64,000 bases of DNA from Dolomedes plantarius (lineage: Eukaryota; Arthropoda; Arachnida; Araneae; Dolomedidae): positions 163,915,850-163,979,849 of the forward strand of contig OU015496.1 in NCBI GenBank assembly GCA_907164885.2, in the 5' to 3' direction. The notes under the pieces are model-generated. The model was not told the DNA's origin. It saw only the letters and a list, made by a program, of their open reading frames with translations, and did no database searches. The position numbers and the translations under genes were made by a program. Positions 1 through 10,710 of this stretch are shown here, in pieces (the first letter of the stretch is position 1; each line of letters opens with the position of its first letter).

Positions 1-1382
1 CCATGGAAACACAAGTAATTAAAAATAAACAAACCATGTCCCCATACTTACAGTGTTCTTTCTAACTAAACTACCTCGGTCACGCAAGGAAGTGTTATTT
101 CCATTGACTATTTCCACCTATTTTTTCCATTCAGGCCAATGACACAGTATTGGTTTGGATATTCATTTTTACCAATTTATTTATTTCCAACGGCACTGAT
201 TTTTTTCAGCAGCGAATTTTTGTCATAAGTTTTAATAAATGGTCATTAATTGTGTTCTTTTCAACGGTGAAGAACCAATGTAACGACCACTTCCTAGGTT
301 CTCAGATCGGATTTGAGAATACATAGTACTTATTCGATTATAATGTTTCACATCCAGTGACTTTTCTTCTCAACTAGAAGGTAACCCGTCATTTTGACGT
401 CATAATACTAATAATGACGTCATAATGGAAAAAGTATATGAAAGTTAAAAAATATCCCGAATTATCTAACAATATTGCATTTTAATCCACACCTTGTAAA
501 AGCAAACCCTTTCATTATTTTTTATTTCTTTAGTTTTTCATGCGATTGGAGTAGTAGACAGCCATCCAGTTTTTTACAGTTCACTACGCGACATGAATAC
601 TTGAGCTACTTGATTCATTCACATTCAAGTTTGTTTACTTTCAGAATTCATCGGAAAAGTAAACAGATTTTTAAAAACTGTTAAATATACAGCTAAAAGC
701 ATTAAATTTTTTTTAGTTCTGAATGTTTTATAGAAAAATAGGCTGAACAAACGGGACTTGATGGAGAAGATATTAGTTTTTAGGTAAGAAAAAATTCTGA
801 TCCACATCTGAAATCGAAATTAAGCCTAACCGGCTGTTTGTTTACTGAGGGCTTCAATTGAAAGATGAGTACAGCCCGGAAGTGTTATACAGAGACAACG
901 GCTATTATATATATATAATGTAATAATTCCAGGGTTACTTTTTATGAAATATAAACAATATTTGTGCCAATAGTACTGCTATATTATGGTAAGCTGAAGC
1001 GACCAGAGTAATTAAAGTACAGAATACTATCCTATGAGGATCTGTCATTTTCAGGTTATACCAAAATAAATAAATAAATAAACTTGTTACTGATGAATCG
1101 ACGAAACCGAAACAGGAACGAATCTGAGAACAGGATGGTTCGGCCTCTCTATTTGAACTGAAGTGAAGTGAGAACAGAAGCACGACTGATCGACGACTGA
1201 ACCTGGCAACGGAAAACTTTTTCGTTTTGATTTTGTTGAGAACATTTTTGTTTGATATGCGCTATATGAATTCGCATTGTACTTTTTTTAAAAATGGGAA
1301 TAAATGTGTGCATCTTAAGTATAAACGTAATAAGAACTAAAGACTGACTAATTAGCGTTCTAAGAGCAGTACTGGACAGTAG
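1..1382. other. AT-rich stretch without recognisable gene
   Basis: No coding region is supported here. The short open frames are unrelated to any family I recognise and lack a coherent start or splice structure. A small (AT)n tract lies near 908-920 and an (AAAT)n run near 1066-1082. The paired CRE-like sites at 395-422 are listed separately. Confidence 0.6.
395..422. promoter_or_regulatory. Two CRE-like palindromes 20 bp apart
   Basis: The palindrome TGACGTCA, the full cAMP-response element bound by CREB/ATF bZIP dimers, occurs at 395-402 and again at 415-422. Both copies are followed by TAAT. There is no gene immediately downstream to link them to, so a regulatory role is speculative. A short tandem duplication could produce the same pattern. 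Confidence 0.2.
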
Positions 1383-1863
1383 TAGGGCCCGATTTAGAAA
1401 ATTCTTGATTATAGGCACAACTCGGGAGGGGGACCCCCTAACACTGATGTGGGCATAAAATTTCAAAACTGACACACAAAAAAAATAATCATGAATCATT
1501 GTGAAAGTACCATTTTACCAAGAATTGGCTATTTGTATAGCGTAGAAGCCTAGAGCATTATCAAATAACAAAACGCAATACAACATATTAACTTCATCAC
1601 TAAAACACCAATACAATGCAACCAGAGAGACGTATTAATTCCTTATATACACTATAACATACATATGATGAACTATACATATAACTATACATATGATGAA
1701 CCAATCAATAAACTTTGAAAGGATATATAAAGAAAACTGCTATTAAAAAAATTTGAATTGGGAATTTTTTTTTCTCTTAAATAAAAAATTTTTTTTGGGG
1801 GGGGGCAACATTCAGGGGCCCCTAGGACCCGGCCTACCGGGCCTAACGGAATATCAGGGCCTG
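1383..1863 (-). mobile_element. hAT-type MITE, copy A
   Basis: This is one of three copies of a 460-543 bp repeat in the window; the others are at 17960-18419 and 60455-60997. The ends here read TAGGGCCCGATTT and, at the far side, ATCAGGGCCTG, which are imperfect inverted termini. The flanks GACAGTAG (1375-1382) and CACAGTAG (1864-1871) match at seven of eight bases, as expected for the 8-bp target duplication of hAT transposons. It has no transposase, so it would depend on an autonomous hAT relative. Orientation is opposite to copy B. Confidence 0.8.
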
Positions 1864-1871
1864 CACAGTAG

Positions 1872-2283
1872 CATGATAAACAGAGTTAAACTGTTATTTG
1901 GAAACCGGAACAAGAAAGAATTTAAGAACTGGAATATCAAAAACTGAGTATTTTCCGTCTCGACTGCATGTCACAATACTTGTTTGTATCTTGGAACAAG
2001 GGCTAAGTTATCACCTAAAATTAGATCGTCCTTTATAGTCTTCCAGTCTGCATTATATGTTTCTTTTTTCAAGGGTATTGTCAGAGATTGGAAATGTAAT
2101 AATTTTTCTTCCTATCTTTATCCTTCTAATCCAAAGTACTTCGAGGAATCGAAACATTTTGGAAGAAATCATAAAAGCCGTATTCACTAGACATAGAATA
2201 ATAATTATGACAATATTTCAGTATTTTTTCTTCTCAAACCGCACAGAAGTACATTTTCAACCAGAACTAAAAGTTTTTTTTGT
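1872..2283. other. No gene seen
   Basis: AT-rich sequence between two hAT insertions. Overlapping short plus-strand frames occur at 1984-2341 but resemble no known protein, and nothing else stands out. Confidence 0.6.
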
Positions 2284-2291
2284 CTCTACAC

Positions 2292-3560
2292 AAGAGGTGC
2301 TCAAACTTTTTTCGATCGCGACTCCAGTCTCTTTCAATTAAAAAAATCACTCTACCCCCAATGAACATTTTTTGGAAGTAGGAACAAAAATTTAGTTAGG
2401 AAAATTTTAACAAAAAAAAATTAGAAAAAAGAAATAAGGAAATTTTGACAAATTATTTTTAAAATCAATGAACTGTGAATTTTGGATATATTTTTACTTT
2501 TCATAACAATAGTGAAAAAAAATATTTTGCTTCACTTCTTTCTGCCGAATGCCATGCGACTAAAACTTCATCTTTAAAAATTAACATGTATTTAGGTAAT
2601 AATTAACGAAAATTCAAATTTAAAAAACCAAGATTTCAAAATTATAAGCTTTCTATTAAAATATTTAAAATTATAAACTTAATTTATTTATGCAAATTTA
2701 AAATAGAAAAAAATATATATCAGGTAGTCTCTTCTAACAAAACTACTGCGGGTTATTAACGTAGGATTATTTATCGCTGCTTACCTCTTTTTATTTATTT
2801 ACTTATTTATTTATTTATGTTAACGCATTTTTGTACTTTTCTGTTTAACTGTTTACTGCTACTGGGTTTGGCGCGCTGCCAAAATTATAACTATTTTATG
2901 GACTCTATTTTTTTCTTTCGGGAGGACCGTTATTGCGGAACGTAATTCTACGATTAAAAAAATAATGAGAAGGGTGAACCTGTACCACATATAATATTTA
3001 TTGAATAATTGATGAAATATTTGAGATTGTTACTCTCGTATCATCTCAAAGGATCATTATTTGGTTTTCACAGCTACTCATTTTGAAAACCTGGCCTGTG
3101 GCGGCCTTGTGGTTTAGCGCGCTGTCTTTCGGTGCTGAGGGTGCTCGGATAGAATCCCGGCTTCGCGCCACTAAAATTCCTCCGTTTGTGTAGTCCCTTC
3201 ATAGGGGGTAATGCTGGTCCGCCTATATATTGTCCCCATAATAAAATGGCCAGCAAAACTGCGGTGTATTATAGGCGAATGTCTTCACGACAAGTGCCTC
3301 CGCATTGGTTAAAAAATTTTTGAAAACCTAGTGTTTCGCAGGTAAGTAGAGAATGGAATCAGTGTTAAGTATGGCCTTGGAAGACTCTTTGACACCTTAT
3401 TTAATAATATCATATATGAAAAAATATAAATTAAAACACTAAAAATATTATAGAAAATTTACAGCATATTTTTAAATTAAATAATTCAGCACCCTATAAA
3501 TTTGCTTCAAATTATTCGACCCCCCCCCGTGGTTTGCTACCCACAGTTTGCGCACCACTA
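2292..3560. mobile_element. Non-autonomous hAT element, 1.27 kb
   Basis: The termini are AAGAGGTGCTCAAAC on the left and, on the complementary strand of the right end, TAGTGGTGCGCAAAC. This is a typical hAT inverted terminus with only a few mismatches. The 8-bp flanks CTCTACAC (2284-2291) and TTCTACAC (3561-3568) differ at one base and fit a hAT target duplication. No transposase frame survives inside; the interior is AT-rich and hosts the SINE at 3095-3318. It is therefore a decayed or internally deleted copy. Confidence 0.7.
3095..3318 (+). mobile_element. tRNA-derived SINE, copy 1
   Basis: The head carries RNA polymerase III promoter-like boxes: GTGGTTTAGCGCGCTG as box A and GGATAGAATCC as a decayed box B. 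A unique body follows, ending in an A/T tail. It is flanked by a 13-bp target duplication with one mismatch (TTTGAAAACCTGG at 3082-3094, TTTGAAAACCTAG at 3319-3331), which shows retroposition into the surrounding hAT element. Its body shares segments with the SINE at 3830-4033: CCCATAATAAA, CGAATGTC, and a final GTGCCT..CGCATTGG. Confidence 0.75.
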
Positions 3561-3829
3561 TTCTACACACATCGGTATGCTCACGGAGGCACAGATCACA
3601 TGACCGTAAGGTGCGCTATCACCATGCGCTCTCAAGACACGTGACAGCTATCTTTTGAATTTTACTGCACTTTAAAATTCAAAATTTAAGTCTTTACACG
3701 GGTCATACTTTCCAGTCCCATCTTGTCTTCGTTACTGGAAGCTTCAGAGCATCATGGTCATCAGCAAGCCGAGATGGCGCACTACTTGTACACTACTTGG
3801 CGCACTACTTAAGTCAGGTGGTAAAATGT

Positions 3830-4033
3830 TGTTTCCAACGCGGCAGGCACTTTGTCTATTGCGACATTCGTCCATCCACAAGGCGAATTTGTTGGCTTCT
3901 TTATTATGGGAGCACCATACAGGTGAGCCATCATAGCTCCCTAATCTCAGCCTTGTCTTCTTCCTTGACAAGCAGGAATCGAACCCACAACCTTGAGGTG
4001 AAGGCACTCAGAGAGTATACCCGTAAGCCAAAC
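3830..4033 (-). mobile_element. tRNA-derived SINE, copy 2
   Basis: On the minus strand a perfect box B, GGTTCGATTCC, lies in the tRNA-like head. The body shares CCCATAATAAA, CGAATGTC and GTGCCTGCCGCGTTGG with SINE copy 1. The element is bracketed by a 15-bp target duplication with a single mismatch (CAGGTGGTAAAATGT at 3815-3829 and CAGGTGGTAGAATGT at 4034-4048). The heads of the two copies differ more than the bodies, which suggests a SINE superfamily with a conserved core. Confidence 0.75.
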
Positions 4034-4089
4034 CAGGTGGTAGAATGTCGACAATCATGTCAGAAGAAACGGCGGTACCTTACATCTTA

Positions 4090-4231
4090 GGGCCTGTTCA
4101 CATAGAATCCGTCAGCGTCAACGTTAAAGATTCCGTTGGTGCTGATTGGTTCAATGGGTCAATGATTGGTATATGATTGATAAAAAATTTTTGCGCTGAC
4201 GCTGACAGATTCTATCTATGTCAACAAGCCA
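4090..4231. mobile_element. Harbinger-like MITE
   Basis: A 142-bp element with inverted termini GGGCCTGTTCACATAG and, on the complement of the right end, TGGCTTGTTGACATAG. A second internal match, GTCAGCGTCA, lies on both arms. TTA flanks both sides (4087-4089 and 4232-4234), the 3-bp target duplication typical of PIF/Harbinger elements. There is no coding capacity. Confidence 0.65.
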
Positions 4232-4234
4232 TTA

Positions 4235-5240
4235 AGCTGGAACCCACATTCGGAACATATCTCCAGAGGATAGAAACGCGCGGCTGGTCGCATAAGTTCT
4301 CCTAATCTGGTTTTAAGTAACCTTACATGCCGATCTTTAGATTTAAAAAATCTTGATTTGGCCAACAACCAATCCATTCTTTTACGGTTGTAACTGATTC
4401 CCTCGTCTTTCAAAGCTTGTACATCTTTTAGATATTTGTAGTTTTGTCGTAAATGACTTAGATATTCTATCCTAAATCCTGGTAAAAGTCTTTGTCAGTA
4501 AAAAAAAAAAAAATTAAGGACGAATTGTTAAATTATCAAGATCAAGCACACCTACTTCTCGAATCGTGGAGGAACGTGATAGGAAAGAAATTCTCAACAT
4601 CTGAGAAGTCAAAGGACTATTAATTGTTCCTAGTAGATTTACGGTAATGCAAAATTTTCATAATTTCATATGATTTCAGAGACGTTCGTCCTAAAAACCT
4701 TGGGAAGAATCTTTTTCAAAACGTCTATCAGTCGCTGTTACCATTCACCCCATCCAAGGAGCGGAAGGTGGAAAAAAATTCCATGAAATTAAGTTTACAG
4801 TGGCTATAAGGCTTGTTCTAAAATCATTCCCCAATTTATGTTTTTAAATAACCTGTCACTGCCAGTAAAATTAATTCCGTTGTCAGAATAGATAATATGA
4901 TGTCTACCTTGATGGGCGATGAATCGTCTGAAGCAAACTTTCTGTCGATAAGGAAAAAAACTAGTTTTAAATGTACCGCTCGAAGCACGGCATAGGTAGA
5001 TATCACTATCCATGACTTTTGATTTCCTTCTAGTATTAGCGGACCGGTCAAATCAACACCTATAATTTCGAAGACTTCTTGCTGCATCTCTCGCTTGATC
5101 TGTGGGAAAACGCGAGATTGGCATTTAATGGGAATTGGTATCGAACATTTAGCGTATAACACAGTTTCGGCATATAGTAACGTTCTGGAGGACTTTTCTG
5201 ACAGTTTTCTGAGCCTTTAAAATCCAACTGTCTTCTCTCC
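4235..5240 (-). pseudogene. Decayed BEL/Pao retrotransposon, integrase and C-terminus
   Basis: Two minus-strand fragments belong to the 3' end of a BEL/Pao pol gene. The upstream piece (4804-5162, in two overlapping frames) has the integrase core: GVDLTGPL with the first catalytic Asp, WIVISTYAVLRAVHL, then in the other frame RRFIAHQGRHHIIYSDNG with the second Asp. The downstream piece (4216-4413) carries the Pao C-terminal signature RLLKTRLGELMRPAARFYPL. A weak zinc-binding region seems to lie just upstream of the core. The third catalytic residue and the segment between the pieces are lost. I see no LTRs, so this is an old inactive remnant cut off by the Harbinger-like MITE. Confidence 0.75.
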
Positions 5241-6175
5241 TGGTTGATATAAAGAATCGTACACTTGCATGATTCGTCATTTCATGTTCAGTTCTAATTT
5301 ACTTTGTTAAAGCAGAAGAAACATCTGTAGGAAGTATGATCGGTAACACCAGGAAATTGTCTGAGTCTTCTCTTCACAGGATTCGCGTTTTCACACTTAG
5401 GAGTCCACTAGAACTTGTCACTGACTGTAATACACATAATCTTTTGTCTTCTAATCTAGTGAAAGGATTCTCACTGCATTTATCTTAAGGTGGCGAATGA
5501 CTTGTAACAAAACTTTGTAATGTAATGCAATACGAACATTCGATAGTCAATGCCTGAAAACGAGCGACGAGTCTAGCCTCTCAAGTCGAGCAATCGTGAT
5601 CCATTGGACTGCCTTTGATCGTTACATCATAAGTCAGTGCAGGTCGCAGTGAAGTGGCTGAAGTGGAGCAACCTTTGAACCGAGCATTCAAAACGAACAT
5701 TCGCGAAGAAACATAGGTACATTTGTAATGAAATGCTCGCCACGACCGTTACATTTCAACGTTAGATTACAAGTCAGTCGCCGCCTTTAAGAGAACTATT
5801 TCGACCTTCTCAATTTCTTCTACGTTAATTTTTTTCGTAAGATCTTACTTTCACTAGGTCTCAGTTTGTCATTTTTTTTCAAATTCGAATGACTCAACCA
5901 ATAACTTTTAAAATTTAGTTTGGTTCGTTCAAATTTAATATCAGACTGAGTTAGAGTTAACTGTTTTGGACTTAACTGTAGAAATGACAGTTTTCTTCCT
6001 TGCTGCATATACTATTTTAAAATTCGATGCGATTTCAACAGTTGGCCCTTTAACTTGGGGACTCTTCAACCAGTTGGGATCCTCTCACCATATAAACAAA
6101 GCTTTTGGACTGCATCCTATGGAAGGTAGGCTTCTGGGGTTTGTTTTCAAGGTACATATTTACAGTCGTCTTGGT
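5240..6175. other. Unassigned, possibly older BEL/Pao sequence
   Basis: No intact frame is present. The minus strand may continue the decayed BEL/Pao element for a few hundred bases, but I could not recognise RNase H or protease motifs. The small minus-strand frame at 5820-6008 is Lys/Leu/Ser-rich and unlike any family known to me. Confidence 0.4.
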
Positions 6176-6260
6176 CAGGCCTGCACAACATACGGCTCGC
6201 GGACCACATGCACTCACTCTGTGGCCCGCGAAGCCTTTTATAGAGACGCATGTATTATTA
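6176..6260 (+). mobile_element. Possible hAT terminal fragment
   Basis: CAGGCCTGCACAACATACGG at 6178 followed by CTCGCGGACCACATG and GTGGCCCGCGAAGCC resembles the terminus of hAT elements rich in CGGCCCGCGG blocks. No partner terminus or target duplication was found, so this is recognition by pattern only. Confidence 0.3.
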
Positions 6261-8764
6261 ATCTAAAAAATACGGATTATTTTAAGTTTTATAAACTTAC
6301 GAAAGGAATATATATTTCTCGCTTTTCCATCTATCTTATTTTCTTGAGACTCACAGCAGCTTTCCATAAAGTAATATGGACCTCATCAAATTTCAAATTG
6401 TGAAGGCTTGGTCTTGATTGCTAAGTGAACTACTTTCTTTAACTCTGTTCGATATAACATCAGTAGACCAGTTTTTTTCCTCTTTCTCTATCCACTAATG
6501 CACTTGTAGAATCAGACCTGTAAAAAGTCCTTAAAGATTGCATCTTCAGATCTTCCTTTACACTACATGCCAATGGAGTTCCAATCTCGATACGGATATC
6601 GATTTGATGGGTGATATTTTACATAGAGATTGTATGTGTTGACATTATAAAGAATTTCCGTAGCTGCCTCTAATCAAAATGTATGTAGTGTAAGCAGTCT
6701 TGCTTGTGTTGCAAAACAGATATAACGAAAGTTTTGAGATTTCATCAAAATCAACAAAAATACATCTAGTTATATTTTCAAAGTATGTAATTTACCATTC
6801 CAATTTTTGAATTTTTTTTTATATATTTTTCTGTAAATCAACATCCAGTGAAATATTCAATTTTCAACCTTCTTTACTGATGTTTTGCAGGAATGTTTTG
6901 CTTGCGTCAGTTTCCAATTTCTGCGCCAAAACACGTATTTTCAGCGAAATTACGCCCCTTCAACAAATTATGATAGGGAAGTAAAAAACAATTTTTTACA
7001 AAAAAAAAAAAAAAAATAAATAAATAAATAAAAATTCAACGTTACTGTCGACAAATTCCGCCGAATGCTACAAAACAAATAATTTTTAGTTAATATCTAT
7101 ATTCTATGTATTTTTGTTCTTTGTACCTTAGTTACATCGCAGTTTTCAGTAAAAATTGCCTCTGTCGAAAAAAAAAAAATAGCGTGTCTAAAATAGTTCT
7201 GATTTAAAAACAGTATTGCACCAACGCATCAATCTTGAGCAAATTGCCAAATGTTATGCAGTGTAAGCAAAAATAACAGAATTCATTGAAGCTGGGAAAA
7301 TATAGAACCACATGAAACAAGTTTTGATTAATAAATCGAGAATAATTTATTTCCACTCAGTTAAATGAAATAAATCGAAAACATAAACTCGGGTTATAAA
7401 ACAGAATAGTAATACCCAACTTATGTAAGCTTTACTATGATTAGGTCCACGGGGTTATTGGGAGCTTTCCCCTTGCAGGGGGACAGATTCTCATTGAGCT
7501 TTCAGGTCTGAATCCGAGCCTCTAAAGCTCACGTGCCTGTGGAATCTTCTTCAAAACATTTCTTCAGGCCAAAGGATCATAATAAATTCCTGGAAGCATT
7601 CTATTTGGGCTCGTACATGGACTAACAGTCCAAAGAATGAAACGCCGCAAATCGCGAATGGAAACCGTAAACCATGCAAATAAAGTTTACAGCGGAAAAT
7701 TTGAGCACCGAAAATTTTCATTGTAAAATTAAGTCTTTCAAAGTTAAGATATTTTATGTTAAGAATTATTTTTTAATTTATCAAAAAAATTCCTCTCTAA
7801 TATTTCAGAGAATCTCAAGATGACGCACGACAATAAAAATATTACTCCAATTTCAATCTTTTTTAATCCTTTGCGTAAATACTTATTTTTGTATTTATGA
7901 CGTTTCACGAAAAGGGCGAGTGCATCTATGAACAAAATAATCCGATATTTATTTTTTAAATCAATACTTATTATTGAAATACGTTAGTCTGCAAGTAAGG
8001 TTTCCTGCTGAGAAATGGCTAATTTGTCAGCAAGACAATTGGAAGAATTTTCCCATTTTAATCCCTTCACACATTTTTAAATTGAATAATAAAGTTTTAC
8101 TGGAAATTTAATTTTTCAAAATTCATCCTATTAAGTAGTCAATTATTTAATATGTAATTTCATATAAATTTAATTGTGATTCGAGTTCAGTGACATTGTA
8201 AGCATTTTTAGAAGTCTACGAAGTTTTTGATCACAACCTTGATAGTCATTATATTTTTTAAGCCAATGCGTATGAAATTATCATATAAATAACGTAATTT
8301 ATTTTCTTTTTCCATAATTCTTTTAAAGAAACTATATAATAATATATTGTTTAAATGTTTTCTTCTTACTTGATATATTTTTTTTGCATTGTCCTAATCT
8401 CTATTACTTACCTCTGTCATTATGTTCACATTACTATCTATCATATGTAACATTCAAAGTTGGTTTGTCGATCTAAATTTTATTCTACGCCTAAAGTACT
8501 CAAAAAATGTATAACAAACATTTTTTTAAGTATTTTAAAATTTTTTTGTATGATTTTACTACTTCTGCTTCGATAGGAGGCTACGGTGTTTTATAAAGGA
8601 AGATTATAAAGTGCAGTAATTTAGAATAGTTAACCCCATCTTTTTTCTCAAACATTTTTGCATAATAATAAAACAATCTTTATTATTTATACTTTTACTG
8701 GACAATCTCGGTGAATCTTCGTAGATGTAAGATACTATATACTTAACATGCTTATGGACATATA
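6261..8764. other. 2.5 kb AT-rich DNA, no gene seen
   Basis: No coding region or structured repeat is supported. A poly(A) tract followed by (TAAA)n at about 6998-7034 could be the 3' tail of an old plus-strand retroposon, but no body is recognisable upstream. The short minus-strand frame at 8604-8873 is not convincing. Confidence 0.6.
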
Positions 8765-8921
8765 TACACTCATGGACAAAAAAATTAGCGCACCAAGAAG
8801 GAGTCGTCAAAATGAAACGAAATTTTACATACGTAATGACTACTTTGATATAAGTAAATGATAAGAAAATCAAAGAAAAAGGATAATTTATTTCAGAGAA
8901 AAAGGGAAAAGAACGGAGGAG

Positions 8922-10056
8922 TTAATACTCCATTGGACCCCCTCTAGCGCGAATGCACGATGCGATACGATCGGGCATTGAGTCATACAAGTTCTGTATG
9001 ATGTATTGAGACATTTCGTTCCATATTTGCTGTAACCTTGCCTCTAGTTCGTTCAAACTCGTGGGATGCCCAACTCGTCGTACCAAATGATCCCAGATAT
9101 GCTCGATTGGAGACAAATCTGGGGATCGGGCAGGCCAAGGTAGGGTAGTAACAGTGCGGAGACAGTCTTGTGACACCCTTGCCGTATGAGGCCGAGCATT
9201 GTCTTGTTGAAAAATGGCTCCTGGGAGCCGTTGCATGAGTGGCAACACATGTGGTTGCAGGATTTCATGAACATACCGCTGGGCTGTCATGGTGCCACTG
9301 AACAATACTAGGGGTGACCGTGTATTGTAGGCAATGGCACTTTATACCATCACACCAGCTGTGGGAGCGATGTGTCGCTGTACAGAATAGGCAGGATTGA
9401 AGCGTTCACCACGGGCTCTCCACACACGAACACGATTGTCATCACTGCCGAGATTGAATCTGGATTCGTCGCTAAAGACGACCTGGTTCCATTCTGCTGC
9501 AGTCCAGTTTCCTCGTGCGCGGCAAAACTCCAAACGGAGGCGTCGATGGGTGGGCGTCAAGGGATGGGTGGGCGTCAAGGGATGGGTGGGCACCGCACTG
9601 TCTACCCTACTGTAGACAGTGCGGTGCGGTGTAGGGTAGTAACAGTGCGGTCTCCGCACTGTTACTACCCTACCTTGGATGATGGGTGGGCAGAAGGACC
9701 AACTGTCCTTCTGCCAGGCGCCTTCGTATGGTTCGAGAAGACACAGAGGCCCCTAGTGAAGGTGCTACCTGTGCCTGGATGGCGGCCGATGAAGCAGTTG
9801 GCTGTACGCGTGCATTTCTTACGATGTGGCGGTCTTCTCGACGACTGGTCTGTCGAGGGCGTCCTGAGGCTGGTCTTCGTGTAGATGACATCTCTCGGGT
9901 CCACTGGTCCCAACACCTCCTTACAACACAATCAGAGCGGCCTAATTGACGAGCTACTCGCCTAGCTAACCACCCAGCTTCCATCATCCCGACGATTCTC
10001 CCCCTCTCAAACTGCGACAACTGCTTATATTGTCTTCGAACACGGCGTAATGGCAT
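8922..10056 (-). pseudogene. Tc1-type transposase, disrupted
   Basis: A cut-and-paste DDE transposase read from 10056 downward. Residues 1-115 (10056-9670) form the N-terminal helix-turn-helix pair, with FERGRIVGMMEAGWLARRVA and the GRPRQTSRR linker, ending at SSRTIRRRLAEG. The catalytic part resumes at THRRLRLEFCRARGNW with FSDESRF (first Asp), then QQDNARPH (second Asp) and SPDLSPIEHIW (Glu). I count 32 residues between the second Asp and the Glu, two fewer than the usual Tc1 spacing of 34. Lesions: a hairpin-rich insertion that shifts the frame near 9540-9715, and a TAA near 9339-9341 where a Trp is expected. Otherwise it runs to RARGGPMEY near the left terminus. It should be inactive. Confidence 0.88.
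9540..9715. repeat. Templated insertion with nested hairpins
   Basis: Inside the transposase gene lie three tandem copies of a ~17-bp unit containing GGGATGGGTGGGCGTCAA. After them come a 14-bp-arm hairpin (CACCGCACTGTCTA, 8-nt loop) and a 20-bp perfect hairpin with a 3-nt loop (9631-9650 against 9654-9673). A 10-bp hairpin at GCAGAAGGAC closes the series. The segment 9651-9678 is an exact 28-bp inverted copy of 9135-9162 of the same element, and 9631-9650 copies 9140-9159 directly. This is the signature of template switching during repair or replication. Confidence 0.85.
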
Positions 10057-10291
10057 GTCTATCTCAGCTCTTCCTTTGTAAATGATTCAGCACACTCCAA
10101 CAAGCTTTGGTTACCTGTTTTATACTCCACAGAGTACGATGTTCAACGCCCTCTACCGGCTATACGTAATGCGCAATCACGCTGCATTTCTAATCATTTG
10201 CATATCTCCCCGACATGTACCTTCATTGCAAGTTTCGTTACGATCCCGCAATTATTTCTTGGTGCGCTAATTTTTTTTGTCCATGAGTGTA

Positions 10292-10708
10292 TATATATAT
10301 ATATGATACCTGTATTTTGAGTCTTGTTTTTCTTTCGTTCTCTAACCATTTCTTTCACTAACTTTGTTTCCTTACTATTTAAAATGCGTGTAATTTTTTA
10401 GTTTGGAAAACCATTGTATGTTGTATGGTAGTATACTCTAATGGGATGTTAGCTTCCCAGCTAACTTAATCCTGGGTTAAAATTTTATCCTTTGTGTATT
10501 CGTTAATGTTTGCTAAGACTATTTCAGGAACTTTAGGATTTTCTGAACTGCGTTTGTTTGAAAAATTTATAACAAAGAGAGTAAATATTTGTTATTTTTG
10601 TTGAATTAACTTTCATTGTCTTCTTTTTCGCAATTTAGCTTAAAGCGTATTTCAGAAATTTCTTCCAAAGAATAAGAGAGATATATATTGTTACAACTTT
10701 CGGAGAAC
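10292..10708. other. No gene seen
   Basis: AT-rich spacer between two TA-inserted transposons, starting with the right part of the (AT)n tract that received the Tc1 element. Nothing else is recognisable. Confidence 0.6.
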
Positions 10709-10710
10709 TA

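Larger units (their letters stand above)
8767..10289 (-). mobile_element. Tc1-family transposon, about 1.5 kb
   Basis: Inverted termini start CACTCATGGACAAAAAAA and extend through TTAGCGCACCAAG on both ends, differing by one A in the run. TA flanks both sides (8765-8766, 10290-10291), the Tc1/mariner target duplication. The element sits in an (AT)n tract, so the exact TA used is ambiguous. It carries one disrupted transposase gene on the minus strand and a rearranged insertion at about 9540-9715. The near-identical termini suggest a fairly recent insertion. Confidence 0.9.

Noticed and set aside
625..1183. Short minus-strand frames at the window start
   Set aside because: They lack motifs, are no longer than expected by chance, and overlap microsatellite sequence.
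3101..3180. Functional tRNA gene
   Set aside because: The boxes lie in a decayed tRNA-like head attached to a SINE body with target duplications; no cloverleaf could be folded.
9372..9884. 170-residue plus-strand open frame
   Set aside because: It is antisense to the Tc1 transposase and spans the templated insertion; its low-complexity repeats come from the tandem duplication.
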